In this document: piece by piece, positions 8,587 to 16,986 of the stretch
Layout: the number at the start of each line of letters is the position of its first letter
Position numbering within the stretch: position 1 is the first letter of the stretch
From: Candidatus Faecalibacterium faecigallinarum
GTDB lineage: Bacteria; Bacillota; Clostridia; Oscillospirales; Ruminococcaceae
Reading direction: 5' to 3'
NCBI GenBank assembly: GCA_019119685.1
Contig: DWWN01000047.1
Location: 1-64,000 of the forward strand
Length of the DNA stretch: 64,000 nucleotides
Notes under the pieces: model-generated
What the model saw: the letters and a program-made list of their open reading frames with translations, nothing else
Told to the model about the DNA's origin: nothing
Database searches by the model: none
Translations under genes and position numbers: made by a program

Positions 8587-9663
8587 GTGAGGCCCAAGAT
8601 CATTGCACACCGCGGCGCGTCCCATCTCGCGCCCGAAAACACGGTGGCCGCCTTCCGGCTGGCCGCCGCCATGGGGGTGGACGGCATCGAGTTCGACACC
8701 CTGCTCACGGCGGACAACCAGCTGGTGGTCCACCACGAATACATCACCGACCTGCACGCCAACGCCAACGAGGTGATCCCCTGGTGTACCCTGGACCAGC
8801 TGCGCGCTCTCGACTTTGGCAGCTGGAAAAGCCCCCTCTACGCCGGCGAAAAGATCCCCACCTTTGCCGAGGCGCTGGAAGCCTGCAGCGATGTGGACAC
8901 CATCCAGGTGGAATTCAAGTCCCCGCTGGGGGCCAACGCCACCACCGACCAGGACGCTTTTGCCGAGCGCATCCTGGAAGAAGTGGAAAGCTCGGGCCTG
9001 GCCGGCAAGATCGTCATCACTTCTTTCAACCACGGCATCCTCAGCCGGGTGAAAAAGCTGTCTCCCCACCAGCGGGTGGGGGTGCTCACCCTCAACTCGG
9101 TGGATTCCTACCTGGCCCCGCCCCCGGCCCTGCTCCAGACGCTGGGCATCATCGACGGCCCCGAGGCCCGCCTCATGGAGGAAAACGGCTTTGACGCCAG
9201 CCTGCCCGCCGGGCAGCAGGCCCTGCGCACCCTGGTGGACCTGGCCCAGTACGCCACCCTGAACGGGGACGAGACGTCCCCCGTCCGCTGGCTGATCGAC
9301 CGACTTTGGGCCCTCACCTCCGACCACCCCGGCGAAAACCTCTTTGAGCTGCTCTTGTCCATGGCTTCCCAGCACGACCTGCCTTCCTACCTGGCCAGCC
9401 TGGACTTTGTCCCCGAGGTGCTCAGCTGCCAGTACAACACCTGCTTCCGCGACCGCGACCTGGTCCAGAAGGTGCAGGCCGCCGGCATCGAGGTGGCGCC
9501 CTGGCCGGTGGACGGCGTGTTCGACCTGCAAAGCATCCTGGACATGGACCCCGTGACCATCGTCACCAACCGCCCCGAGCGGCTGTTCCAAATGCTGGAC
9601 CCCGATTTTGAAATGCCGGAGGCGGCCGCCGCCCTGCTGGCCGATCCCAGCCTGGCGCGCTGA
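8587..9663 (+). CDS. Glycerophosphodiester phosphodiesterase family protein
   Basis: This is a 358-residue protein with the GDPD start motif AHRGASHLAPENT (residues 7-19) and the following acidic metal ligands in GIEFD. GDPD enzymes split glycerophosphodiesters into glycerol-3-phosphate and an alcohol using a divalent metal in a TIM barrel. It has no signal peptide, so it is cytosolic. It is about 100 residues longer than minimal GDPDs (usually near 240-250), with an extra helical region in the middle (roughly residues 175-270). The start is a GTG with AGGAG 9 bases upstream. It forms its own unit. Confidence 0.88.
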   Translation: MRPKIIAHRGASHLAPENTVAAFRLAAAMGVDGIEFDTLLTADNQLVVHHEYITDLHANANEVIPWCTLDQLRALDFGSWKSPLYAGEKIPTFAEALEACSDVDTIQVEFKSPLGANATTDQDAFAERILEEVESSGLAGKIVITSFNHGILSRVKKLSPHQRVGVLTLNSVDSYLAPPPALLQTLGIIDGPEARLMEENGFDASLPAGQQALRTLVDLAQYATLNGDETSPVRWLIDRLWALTSDHPGENLFELLLSMASQHDLPSYLASLDFVPEVLSCQYNTCFRDRDLVQKVQAAGIEVAPWPVDGVFDLQSILDMDPVTIVTNRPERLFQMLDPDFEMPEAAAALLADPSLAR

Positions 9664-9725
9664 CCGTCCCCCGCCAAAGCGCTGGAGAATACCGGAAAAC
9701 CACGGATCTGTCATGATTTTGTGTC

Positions 9726-9754
9726 TTGACAAATCCGTTTTCTTTTCCGATAAT
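9726..9754 (+). promoter_or_regulatory. Sigma-A promoter of the marR-like gene
   Basis: TTGACA (9726-9731), a 17-base spacer, then GATAAT (9749-9754), one base from full consensus. Confidence 0.85.
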
Positions 9755-9782
9755 GGTTTTGTATCGAATTGTTCTGATGCCG

Positions 9783-9819
9783 ACAGTTCTGCGGCAGAAC
9801 CGTTCTGCCGCAGAACTGT
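9783..9819 (+). promoter_or_regulatory. Tandem palindromic operator in the marR leader
   Basis: Two 15-base palindromes, GTTCTGCGGCAGAAC (9786-9800) and GTTCTGCCGCAGAAC (9802-9816), lie one base apart. Together they make a perfect 18-bp inverted repeat (9783-9800 with 9802-9819). They lie 32 bases after the -10, so a bound protein could block elongation or initiation. Autoregulation by the MarR protein is the natural inference. Confidence 0.65.
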
Positions 9820-9850
9820 ACGGACCTGAACAGTCAAAGGAGTCAACATC

Positions 9851-10342
9851 ATGTGTACAGAGCATTTTTCCCTCTCCGACGGCGGGCCCATGCTGGTCCA
9901 TCCGCCCAAAGACCTGCCCCAGGTCATCCCCGCCCAGATGCGCCGTGTGAACAACCTCATCTCCCGCCGGGTGAACTACTACAGCCGCCAGAACGGCGTC
10001 GAGGACGTCACCGCCATGCACGGCTGGATCCTGGCCTACCTCTACAACAGCCGGGACCGCGAGGTCTTTCAGCGGGACATCGAGCGGGCCTTTTCCATCA
10101 CCCGCTCCACCGTCACCAACATCCTCCAGCTGATGGAGAAAAAGGGCTACATCCGCCGGGTCAGCGTCCCCCAGGACGCCCGCCTCAAGCGGCTGGTTCT
10201 GACCGATGCCGGGGCCGAGGCCCATCAGCAGATCATGCGCAGCCTGCGCCAGACCGACCAGTATATCTCCGGCCTTTTGACCGCCGAAGAAAACGCCGAG
10301 CTGCTCCGCCTGCTCAACAAACTGCGGGCCGGCCTGGAATGA
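9851..10342 (+). CDS. MarR-family transcriptional regulator
   Basis: This is a 163-residue winged-helix regulator. The recognition region is around residues 75-100 (RDIERAFSITRSTVTNILQLMEKKG), followed by the wing (RRVSVPQDARLKRLVLTDAG) and dimerisation helices at both ends. MarR proteins usually repress a neighbouring drug exporter and themselves, and are released by small ligands. Here the next two genes encode a heterodimeric ABC exporter behind its own consensus promoter with several palindromic half-sites. AAAGGAG precedes the ATG at 9851. Confidence 0.9.
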   Translation: MCTEHFSLSDGGPMLVHPPKDLPQVIPAQMRRVNNLISRRVNYYSRQNGVEDVTAMHGWILAYLYNSRDREVFQRDIERAFSITRSTVTNILQLMEKKGYIRRVSVPQDARLKRLVLTDAGAEAHQQIMRSLRQTDQYISGLLTAEENAELLRLLNKLRAGLE

Positions 10343-10363
10343 CCCCCGCCCAAATGTTGCCCT

Positions 10364-10466
10364 GTTTGAACTTTCTATGAACAGAGTTTGAAACCTTGCC
10401 TTATCCAGTTGACAACCGGTCTGTTCCGGGCTATAATGTTCGACGCAAAACAGTTTGAACTCAAAC
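10364..10466 (+). promoter_or_regulatory. Consensus promoter of the ABC exporter with GTTTGAA sites
   Basis: TTGACA (10409-10414) and TATAAT (10432-10437) with a 17-base spacer match the consensus exactly, so a repressor must be expected. GTTTGAA half-sites occur at 10364-10371 and 10386-10394, and GTTTGA-AC-TCAAAC at 10453-10466 is an inverted repeat just after the start point. Confidence 0.75.
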
Positions 10467-10491
10467 AACCAACGATTAGGAGGTATGTCCC

Positions 10492-12243
10492 ATGCTGAAG
10501 AAACTGGCCTCCCATCTGGGCGAGTACAGGCGCGCCGCCATCATCACGCCGTGCCTGTCTGCGCTTGAGGCCATCATGGACGTTCTGCTCCCCCTGCTCA
10601 TGTCCTACATCATCGACCTGGGCATTGAAAAGGGCGATATGAACGCCGTCGTCAAGTACGGCCTGCTCACGCTGCTGGTGGCGGCCTTTGCGCTGCTGCT
10701 GGGCCTGTCGGCCGGCCGCTTTGCAGCCCGCGCCTCGGCGGGCTACGCCGGCAATCTGCGCGACGCCATGTTCGAGCGCATCCAGCATTATTCCTTCACC
10801 AACATCGACAAGTTCTCGACGGCGGGCCTCGTCACCCGTATGACCACCGACGTCACCAACGTCCAGAACGCTTTCCAGATGCTGACCCGTATGTGCGTGC
10901 GCGCCCCGGTCCATCTGGTGTTCGCCCTCATCATGTCCATCGCCATCAACCCCCACCTGACCCTCATCTTCCTGGTGGCCATGCTCTTTCTGCTGCTGGT
11001 GCTGGGCGGCATCATGCTGCCCACCATCAAGATCTTTGACCGCGTCTTTAAGAGCTACGACGCCCTGAACGCCTCGGTGCAGGAGAACGTGGCCGCCATC
11101 CGCGTGGTCAAGAGCTTCGTGCGCGAGGAACACGAGAACGAAAAGTACACCAAGGCCTGCCAGCACCTCTACGAGCAGTTCGTCAAGGCCGAGAGCCGCC
11201 TCAGCTTCAACAACCCCTCCATGCTGCTGGCGGTCTACGGCTGCAACCTGGCTTTGTCCTGGTTCGGCGCCCACTTCGTCCTGCGCGGCGTCATCACCAC
11301 CGGCCAGCTCAACGCCCTGTTCGGCTACACCATGAACATCCTCATGAGCCTGATGATGCTCTCGATGGTCTTTGTCATGCTGAGCATGTCGGTGGCCTCC
11401 TGCCACCGCATCATTGAGGTGCTGGACGAGGCCACCGACCTGCCCCCCGCCAAGACCCCCGTGCAGGAAGTCAAGGACGGCAGCGTCGAATTCGACCATG
11501 TCACCTTCAAGTATAAGCACGGCACCGGCAGCCCGGTGCTCAGCGATATCACCTTCAGCATCAAGCCGGGCGAGACGCTGGGCATCATCGGCGGCACCGG
11601 CTCGGCCAAGTCCAGCCTGGTCCAGCTGATCCCTCGCCTGTACGACGTCGCCGAAGGCAGCGTGAAAGTGGGCGGCGTGGATGTCCGGGACTACAACCTC
11701 GACGTGCTGCGCCACGACGTCTCGATGGTGCTGCAGAAGAACGTCCTGTTCTCGGGCACCATCCTGGATAACCTCCGCTGGGGCGACGAGAACGCCACCG
11801 ACGCCCAGTGCGTCGAGGCCTGCCAGCTGGCCTGCGCCGATGAATTCATCGAGCGCTTCCCCGACAAGTACCATACATGGATCGAGCAGGGCGGCTCCAA
11901 CGTCTCGGGCGGCCAGAAACAGCGCCTGTGCATTGCCCGCGCCCTGCTGCGCAAGCCCAAGATCCTGATCCTGGACGACTCCACCAGTGCGGTGGACACC
12001 GCCACCGACGCCAAGATCCGCCAGGCCTTCCGCGAGAAGCTGCCCGGCACCACCCGCATCATCATCGCGCAGCGCATCTCCTCGGTGCAGGACGCCGACC
12101 GCATCCTGGTGCTGGACAACGGCCAGATCAACGGCATCGGCACCCACGAGGAGCTGCTTGCCACCAACAAGATCTATCAGGAAGTCTACACCAGCCAGAC
12201 CCAGGGCGGCGGAGACTTCGACAAACAGGGAGGTGAAGCATAA
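10492..12243 (+). CDS. ABC exporter half-transporter, degenerate-site subunit
   Basis: This is a 583-residue type IV ABC exporter with six transmembrane segments (residues 1-310) and a nucleotide-binding domain. Walker A is GGTGSAKS (367-374), the signature is VSGGQ (471-475). The Walker B region reads LDDSTS, so the catalytic glutamate is Asp496, and the switch histidine is Gln527 (AQRISS). These losses mark the degenerate partner of a heterodimeric exporter such as LmrCD or BmrCD. GGAGG lies 10 bases before the ATG. Its stop overlaps the start of the next gene by one base (TAATG), so translation is coupled. Likely role: drug or lipid export. Confidence 0.92.
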   Translation: MLKKLASHLGEYRRAAIITPCLSALEAIMDVLLPLLMSYIIDLGIEKGDMNAVVKYGLLTLLVAAFALLLGLSAGRFAARASAGYAGNLRDAMFERIQHYSFTNIDKFSTAGLVTRMTTDVTNVQNAFQMLTRMCVRAPVHLVFALIMSIAINPHLTLIFLVAMLFLLLVLGGIMLPTIKIFDRVFKSYDALNASVQENVAAIRVVKSFVREEHENEKYTKACQHLYEQFVKAESRLSFNNPSMLLAVYGCNLALSWFGAHFVLRGVITTGQLNALFGYTMNILMSLMMLSMVFVMLSMSVASCHRIIEVLDEATDLPPAKTPVQEVKDGSVEFDHVTFKYKHGTGSPVLSDITFSIKPGETLGIIGGTGSAKSSLVQLIPRLYDVAEGSVKVGGVDVRDYNLDVLRHDVSMVLQKNVLFSGTILDNLRWGDENATDAQCVEACQLACADEFIERFPDKYHTWIEQGGSNVSGGQKQRLCIARALLRKPKILILDDSTSAVDTATDAKIRQAFREKLPGTTRIIIAQRISSVQDADRILVLDNGQINGIGTHEELLATNKIYQEVYTSQTQGGGDFDKQGGEA

Positions 12244-14171
12244 TGGCTGAACAGAATGTGCGCGCAGTCCGCGGCCCCGGCGGGCACGGCAATATCGGAC
12301 GCCCCCGCCCCAAGGTGGCCAACCCCGGCAAACTCATCAAGCGCGTCCTGGGCGAAGTGTTCAGGCACTACGCCCCCCACTGCGTGGTGGTGCTGGTCTG
12401 CATCTTCCTCAGCGCCTTTGCCAACGTACAGGCCAGCCTTTTCCTGCAGACCCTGATCGACGATTACATCGCCCCCATGCTCCAGCAGCAGAACCCCGAC
12501 TTCGGTCCCCTGCTGGGCGCGCTGGGCCGCATCGCCTGCATCTACTTGGTGGGCATCCTGGCCGCATGGGCCAACGCCCGCATCATGGTCAACGTGACCC
12601 AGGGCACCATGCGCAACATCCGCACCGAGCTCTTTACCCACATGGAGAGCCTGCCCATCAGCTACTTTGACACCCATCCCCACGGCGACATCATGTCGGT
12701 GTACACCAACGACGTGGACACCCTCCGCCAGATGATCAGCCAGAGCATCCCCCAGCTGGTGTCCAGCGTCATCACCATCGTGTCGGTGCTGGTCAGCATG
12801 ATCTCGCTGGATATCCCCATGACCATCCTGACCCTGTGCATGGTGGGCGTGATGCTTTTCTGTTCCCGCAAGATCAGCGCCCAGAGCGGCAAGTACTTCA
12901 TCTCCCAGCAGCGCGACCTCGGCGCCGTCAACGGCTACATCGAGGAAATGCTGGAAGGCCAGAAGGTGGTCAAGGTCTTTACCCACGAGCAAAAGACCCT
13001 GGACAACTTCAAGGAGCTGAATGGCAAACTGAAGGAGAGCTCCATCCGGGCCAACGGCTACGCCAACATCATGATGCCCGTCAACGCCCAGCTGGGCAAC
13101 GTGAGCTACGCGCTGTGCGCCCTTCTGGGCGCGGCCCTGGCCGTGGGCGGCATCGGCGGCGTCACGCTGGGCACCGTCATGGCTTTCCTGGCCCTGAACA
13201 AGAGCTTCAATATGCCCATCACTCAGGTGTCCATGCAGGCCAACAGCGTTATCATGGCGCTGGCCGGCGCCGAGCGCATCTACGCCATGATGGACGCCCC
13301 CAGTGAGACCGACGACGGCTACGTCACCCTGGTCAACGCCAAGTACGACAAGGACAACAACCTCGTCGAGACCAAGGAGCGGACCGGCATCTGGGCCTGG
13401 AAGCACCCCCACCACGACGGCACCCTGACCTACACCAAACTGGAGGGCGACATCCGCTTCTTTGACGTGGACTTCGGCTACAACCCCGACAAGACCGTCC
13501 TCCACGACATCAACCTCTACGGCCTGCCCGGCCAGAAGATCGCCTTCGTCGGTTCGACCGGCGCGGGCAAGACCACCATCACCAACCTCATCAACCGCTT
13601 CTACGACATTCAGGACGGCAAGATCCGCTACGACGGCATCAACATCCGCAAGATCAAAAAGCCCGATCTGCGCCGCTCGCTGGGCATCGTGCTGCAGGAC
13701 ACCCACCTGTTCACCGGCACCGTGATGGACAACATCCGCTACGGCCGGCTGGACGCCACCGATGAGGAGTGCATGGTCGCCGCCAAGCTGGCCAATGCCG
13801 ACGGCTTCATCCGCCGCCTGCCCGACGGCTACAACACCATGCTGACCGGCGACGGCGCCAACCTGTCGCAGGGCCAGCGCCAGCTGCTGGCCATCGCCCG
13901 CGCGGCTGTGGCCGACCCGCCCGTCCTGATCCTGGACGAGGCCACCAGCTCGATCGACACCCGCACCGAGGCGCTGGTCCAGGCCGGCATGGACGGCCTG
14001 ATGTACGGCCGCACGACCTTCGTCATCGCCCACCGGCTGTCCACCGTCCGCAACGCCGACTGCATCATCGTGCTGGAACAGGGCCGCATCATCGAGCGCG
14101 GCAACCACGACGAGCTGATCGCCAAGAAGGGCAAGTACTACCAGCTCTACACCGGCAATCTGGCCGAATAA
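12243..14171 (+). CDS. ABC exporter half-transporter, catalytic-site subunit
   Basis: This is a 642-residue partner of the preceding gene. It has six transmembrane segments and a nucleotide-binding domain with Walker A GSTGAGKT (437-444), Walker B LDEATS with catalytic Glu566, and an intact switch histidine (AHRLST). Its signature is LSQGQ (541-545) instead of LSGGQ. Because that signature completes the ATP site of the Asp496 partner, all the changes fall in one site: one canonical and one degenerate site, as known for heterodimeric exporters. It ends at a strong terminator. Confidence 0.93.
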   Translation: MAEQNVRAVRGPGGHGNIGRPRPKVANPGKLIKRVLGEVFRHYAPHCVVVLVCIFLSAFANVQASLFLQTLIDDYIAPMLQQQNPDFGPLLGALGRIACIYLVGILAAWANARIMVNVTQGTMRNIRTELFTHMESLPISYFDTHPHGDIMSVYTNDVDTLRQMISQSIPQLVSSVITIVSVLVSMISLDIPMTILTLCMVGVMLFCSRKISAQSGKYFISQQRDLGAVNGYIEEMLEGQKVVKVFTHEQKTLDNFKELNGKLKESSIRANGYANIMMPVNAQLGNVSYALCALLGAALAVGGIGGVTLGTVMAFLALNKSFNMPITQVSMQANSVIMALAGAERIYAMMDAPSETDDGYVTLVNAKYDKDNNLVETKERTGIWAWKHPHHDGTLTYTKLEGDIRFFDVDFGYNPDKTVLHDINLYGLPGQKIAFVGSTGAGKTTITNLINRFYDIQDGKIRYDGINIRKIKKPDLRRSLGIVLQDTHLFTGTVMDNIRYGRLDATDEECMVAAKLANADGFIRRLPDGYNTMLTGDGANLSQGQRQLLAIARAAVADPPVLILDEATSSIDTRTEALVQAGMDGLMYGRTTFVIAHRLSTVRNADCIIVLEQGRIIERGNHDELIAKKGKYYQLYTGNLAE

Positions 14172-14188
14172 ACCACACAAAGCGTTTT

Positions 14189-14217
14189 CCCGCTCCTTTG
14201 CGGAGCGGGATTTTTTT
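14189..14217 (+). terminator. Terminator after the ABC exporter operon
   Basis: An 8-bp GC-rich stem (14189-14196 with 14202-14209) is followed by A and seven T residues. Confidence 0.92.
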
Positions 14218-14247
14218 GCGTTTTTCTGGAAAAAGCGTGTTTCTCTC

Positions 14248-14276
14248 TTTTCACCTGCGCGGTTTTATTGTACAAT
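14248..14276 (+). promoter_or_regulatory. Likely promoter of the HAD gene
   Basis: TTTTCA (14248-14253), a 17-base spacer, then TACAAT (14271-14276). The -35 matches four of six positions. Confidence 0.55.
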
Positions 14277-14330
14277 AAAAGATGAAACTGCCAAAAAGGG
14301 AATTATGAGAGAGAAGGAGAAACGCTTTCT

Positions 14331-15161
14331 ATGGCGAACCATGATATCAAGGTGCTGGCCCTCGATCTGGACGGCACCCTCACCAACGACCAAAAGGAGA
14401 TCACGCCCCGCACCCGGGCCGCCCTGGACGCCGCCCTGGCCCAGGGCGTCACCATCGTGCTGGCCTCCGGCCGGCCCACCGCCGGCGTCATGCCGGTGGC
14501 GCAGGACCTCGGGCTGGGCCAGCCCGGCCGGGCCGGGGCCATCCTGGCCTACAACGGCGGCGCCATCGTAGACTGCGCCCCCGGCGGCCGCGTGCTGTGG
14601 CAGCAGGTCCTGCCCGCCCCTATGGTGCCGGCCCTGTGCGCTTTTGCCGCCAGCCAGAACGTGGCCATCGTCACCTACAACGATGTGGGCGTCGTCACCG
14701 AGCGCCCCGACGACCCCTGGGCCCAGCGGGAGGGCTTTACCAACAAGCTGCCCATGGTCCAGGTGGACGACCTGCCCGCCTACGTCAACTACCCGGTGAA
14801 CAAGATGCTCATCACCCTTGACCCGGTCCGCCTGCAGCCGGTGCTGCTGGCCGGGCAGGAGCGCTTTGCCGGGCAGATCGACCTCTATTCTTCCAGCCCC
14901 TTTTTCATCGAGGCGGTGCCCCTGGGGGTGGCCAAGGACCGCAGCCTTGCCGCCCTGCTGGACCGGATGGGCCTGACCCCCGCCAACCTGATGGCCTGCG
15001 GCGACGGGATGAACGACCGCTCCATGATCCGCTATGCGGGGGTGGGCGTCGCCATGGCCAACGCCGAAGGCCCGGTCAAGGCCGCCGCCAACTACGTCAC
15101 CGCGGCCGACAACAACCACGACGGCGTCGCCGAGGCAGTCGAACGCTTTATTCTGCACTAA
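14331..15161 (+). CDS. Cof-type HAD-IIB family sugar/nucleotide phosphatase
   Basis: This is a 276-residue HAD hydrolase. Motif I is DLDGT (residues 12-16, nucleophile Asp12), motif II is the serine in LASGRP, motif III the lysine in GVAKD, and motif IV GDGMND. The cap is of the C2B type, between motifs II and III. Such enzymes dephosphorylate phosphosugars, flavin or pyridoxal phosphate; the substrate cannot be told. GGAG lies upstream of the ATG at 14331. The exonuclease gene follows by 25 bases, so both are probably on one transcript. Confidence 0.88.
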   Translation: MANHDIKVLALDLDGTLTNDQKEITPRTRAALDAALAQGVTIVLASGRPTAGVMPVAQDLGLGQPGRAGAILAYNGGAIVDCAPGGRVLWQQVLPAPMVPALCAFAASQNVAIVTYNDVGVVTERPDDPWAQREGFTNKLPMVQVDDLPAYVNYPVNKMLITLDPVRLQPVLLAGQERFAGQIDLYSSSPFFIEAVPLGVAKDRSLAALLDRMGLTPANLMACGDGMNDRSMIRYAGVGVAMANAEGPVKAAANYVTAADNNHDGVAEAVERFILH

Positions 15162-15186
15162 CGAACGGAGGGAGAGCAGCACTATC

Positions 15187-16200
15187 ATGCCGCAGCGCAA
15201 TTTGGTCATTTTTGATTTGGAATGGAACATCGGCTACCATCCCCATACTTTCAACTACCACGGGGTAGAGCAGACTTTGCGGGGCGAGATCATCGAGATC
15301 GGCGCCGCCAAGATCGACGAGCACGGCAACGTCCTGGACACCTTTTCGATCCATCTGCGCCCCCGCATCTTCCGCAAACTGCAGCACCACATCGCCAAGG
15401 TCACCGGCCTGACCCAGGCCGACCTGGACAGGGGCGAGCCCATCCTGCAAGGGCTGCGCCGGTTCATGAAGTGGTGCGGCCCCGACGCCGAATTTGCCGA
15501 GTGGGGCCTGGACGACGTGCCGGTCCTCAAGCAGAACCTGTTTTTATGCAACCTGGACGAGAGCCATCCCACCGTCTGGTATAATCTGCAGCAGATCTTT
15601 CTCAGCCAGTACCCCCGCAAGGAGGGGGACGGCCTGACGCTGGAGAGCGTCGTCACCCGGCTGGGCCTGCCCACCGACCGCCCCTTCCACGACGCCCTGT
15701 CCGACGCGCTTTACACCGCGGACATCTGCCGCTGCATCGACCTGCCCCGCGGCCTGGCCGAGTACCCCACCGAGGAGGAGACCCTCCGCCAGAGCCTCTG
15801 CCCCGCCCCCGGCGACTACCGGGACTTCCGCCTCTGGGAGGGCTATGTGGAGCAGTTCGCCTGGCGCAGCGACCCCAAGATCCTCAGCGCCGCCTGCCCG
15901 GCCTGCGGCGCGGCCCTCGTCCCCGACGACGTCTGGCTCAAAAAGGGCAGCAACAGCTGGTACACCCTGGCCCAGTGCCCCCACTGCGCCGGCTCGGACA
16001 GCGAGGCCGGCCAGGGCGTGTTCCTGCGGTACAAGCTGGCCCGGCGGGACGGCCTGCACTGGACCTACGCCCGCTGCCTGCAGATGCCCACCGAGGAACT
16101 GCTGGCCAGATGGAACAAGCAGCGCCGCCAGCAGCTGGAACGGGTCAAGGCCATCGAGGCCCGCACCGAGGGCAAGACCGCCCGGGCTGCCGCCAAATAA
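15187..16200 (+). CDS. DEDDh 3'-5' exonuclease with C-terminal zinc ribbon
   Basis: This is a 337-residue protein. The exonuclease domain (residues 1-190) has ExoI FDLEW (Asp10, Glu12), an ExoII aspartate in EWGLDDVP, and ExoIII HDALSDA, the DEDDh order. Such domains trim RNA or single-stranded DNA; this type resembles the KapD / ERI-1 group. The C-terminal part has CPACG and CPHC pairs forming a zinc ribbon that may bind nucleic acid. The ATG at 15187 follows CGGAGGGAG. The substrate is unknown. Confidence 0.85.
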   Translation: MPQRNLVIFDLEWNIGYHPHTFNYHGVEQTLRGEIIEIGAAKIDEHGNVLDTFSIHLRPRIFRKLQHHIAKVTGLTQADLDRGEPILQGLRRFMKWCGPDAEFAEWGLDDVPVLKQNLFLCNLDESHPTVWYNLQQIFLSQYPRKEGDGLTLESVVTRLGLPTDRPFHDALSDALYTADICRCIDLPRGLAEYPTEEETLRQSLCPAPGDYRDFRLWEGYVEQFAWRSDPKILSAACPACGAALVPDDVWLKKGSNSWYTLAQCPHCAGSDSEAGQGVFLRYKLARRDGLHWTYARCLQMPTEELLARWNKQRRQQLERVKAIEARTEGKTARAAAK

Positions 16201-16230
16201 ACCGCATTTTTCGTCATTTTGGAACGGAAC

Positions 16231-16260
16231 TTGACAGTTCGTTCACTGCTTTGTCATAAT
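16231..16260 (+). promoter_or_regulatory. Sigma-A promoter of the DedA-family gene
   Basis: TTGACA (16231-16236) and CATAAT (16255-16260), spacer 18. A second -10-like TATACT lies at 16268. Confidence 0.7.
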
Positions 16261-16317
16261 CTCGGGATATACTAAAGACAAATACGATAGGGCATACCCC
16301 AAATAGGAGGACGGTAC

Positions 16318-16920
16318 ATGGAAGAAACGCTGCTGTATTGGAGCAGTCAGATCACATCGCTGGAATTCTGGCAGCACCTGCTGGACAGTTTTGAAGGGCT
16401 GGGTCCGCTGGTGCCCATCCTGCTCGCGATGGTGGAATCCTTTGTGCCTCCCCTGCCCCTGATCGCCATTGTGGCTTTGAACGTGGCGGCCCATGGTCCG
16501 GTGATGGGCTTTTTGTACAGCTGGTGCGGCGTCGCCACCGGCGGCGCGCTGATGTTCACCTTCTGGCGGCGGGTGGTCAAACGGTTCTTCTGGCGGCACG
16601 CCAGCAAGTACAAATGGTTCCGCCGCGCCCAGAAGTGGGTCAGCAACTGCGACACCTCGGCCCTGTTCACCCTGGCCATGCTGCCCTTCACCCCCACTTC
16701 CTTTCTGCACCTGACGTTCGGCATCTCCGATTTTGACGGCCGCCGCTACATCCTGACTTTGCTGGCCGGCAAGGCGGTGATGGTGGCCATGATGGCCGTT
16801 TTCGGCCAGTCCCTGACCAGCGCCATGGAGAACCCCCTCTACCTGCTGCTGGCCGTCGCCCTGTGGGTGGGGATGTACTTTGCCTCCAAGCTCTTTTGCC
16901 GCAAGCACAACCTCGATTGA
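16318..16920 (+). CDS. DedA/VTT-family membrane protein
   Basis: This is a 200-residue membrane protein with about four to five hydrophobic segments and the family's re-entrant loop pattern: an acidic residue with prolines early (VESFVPPLPL) and a later F-T-P-T-S-F motif. DedA/VTT proteins move lipids such as undecaprenyl phosphate or phospholipids between leaflets, supported by proton coupling. AGGAGG lies 8 bases before the ATG at 16318. It is a single-gene unit. Confidence 0.82.
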   Translation: MEETLLYWSSQITSLEFWQHLLDSFEGLGPLVPILLAMVESFVPPLPLIAIVALNVAAHGPVMGFLYSWCGVATGGALMFTFWRRVVKRFFWRHASKYKWFRRAQKWVSNCDTSALFTLAMLPFTPTSFLHLTFGISDFDGRRYILTLLAGKAVMVAMMAVFGQSLTSAMENPLYLLLAVALWVGMYFASKLFCRKHNLD

Positions 16921-16933
16921 GCCAATATATGAA

Positions 16934-16980
16934 ACGATCCCGCACAGGCATGAAAACCCGTGCGGGATCGTTTTATTTTA
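16934..16980. terminator. Terminator between the DedA gene and the MoxR operon
   Basis: A 12-bp stem (16934-16945 with 16960-16971) is followed by TTTTATTTT on the plus strand. It lies just past the ends of two converging genes and may serve both. Confidence 0.85.
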
Positions 16981-16986
16981 CCTGAT

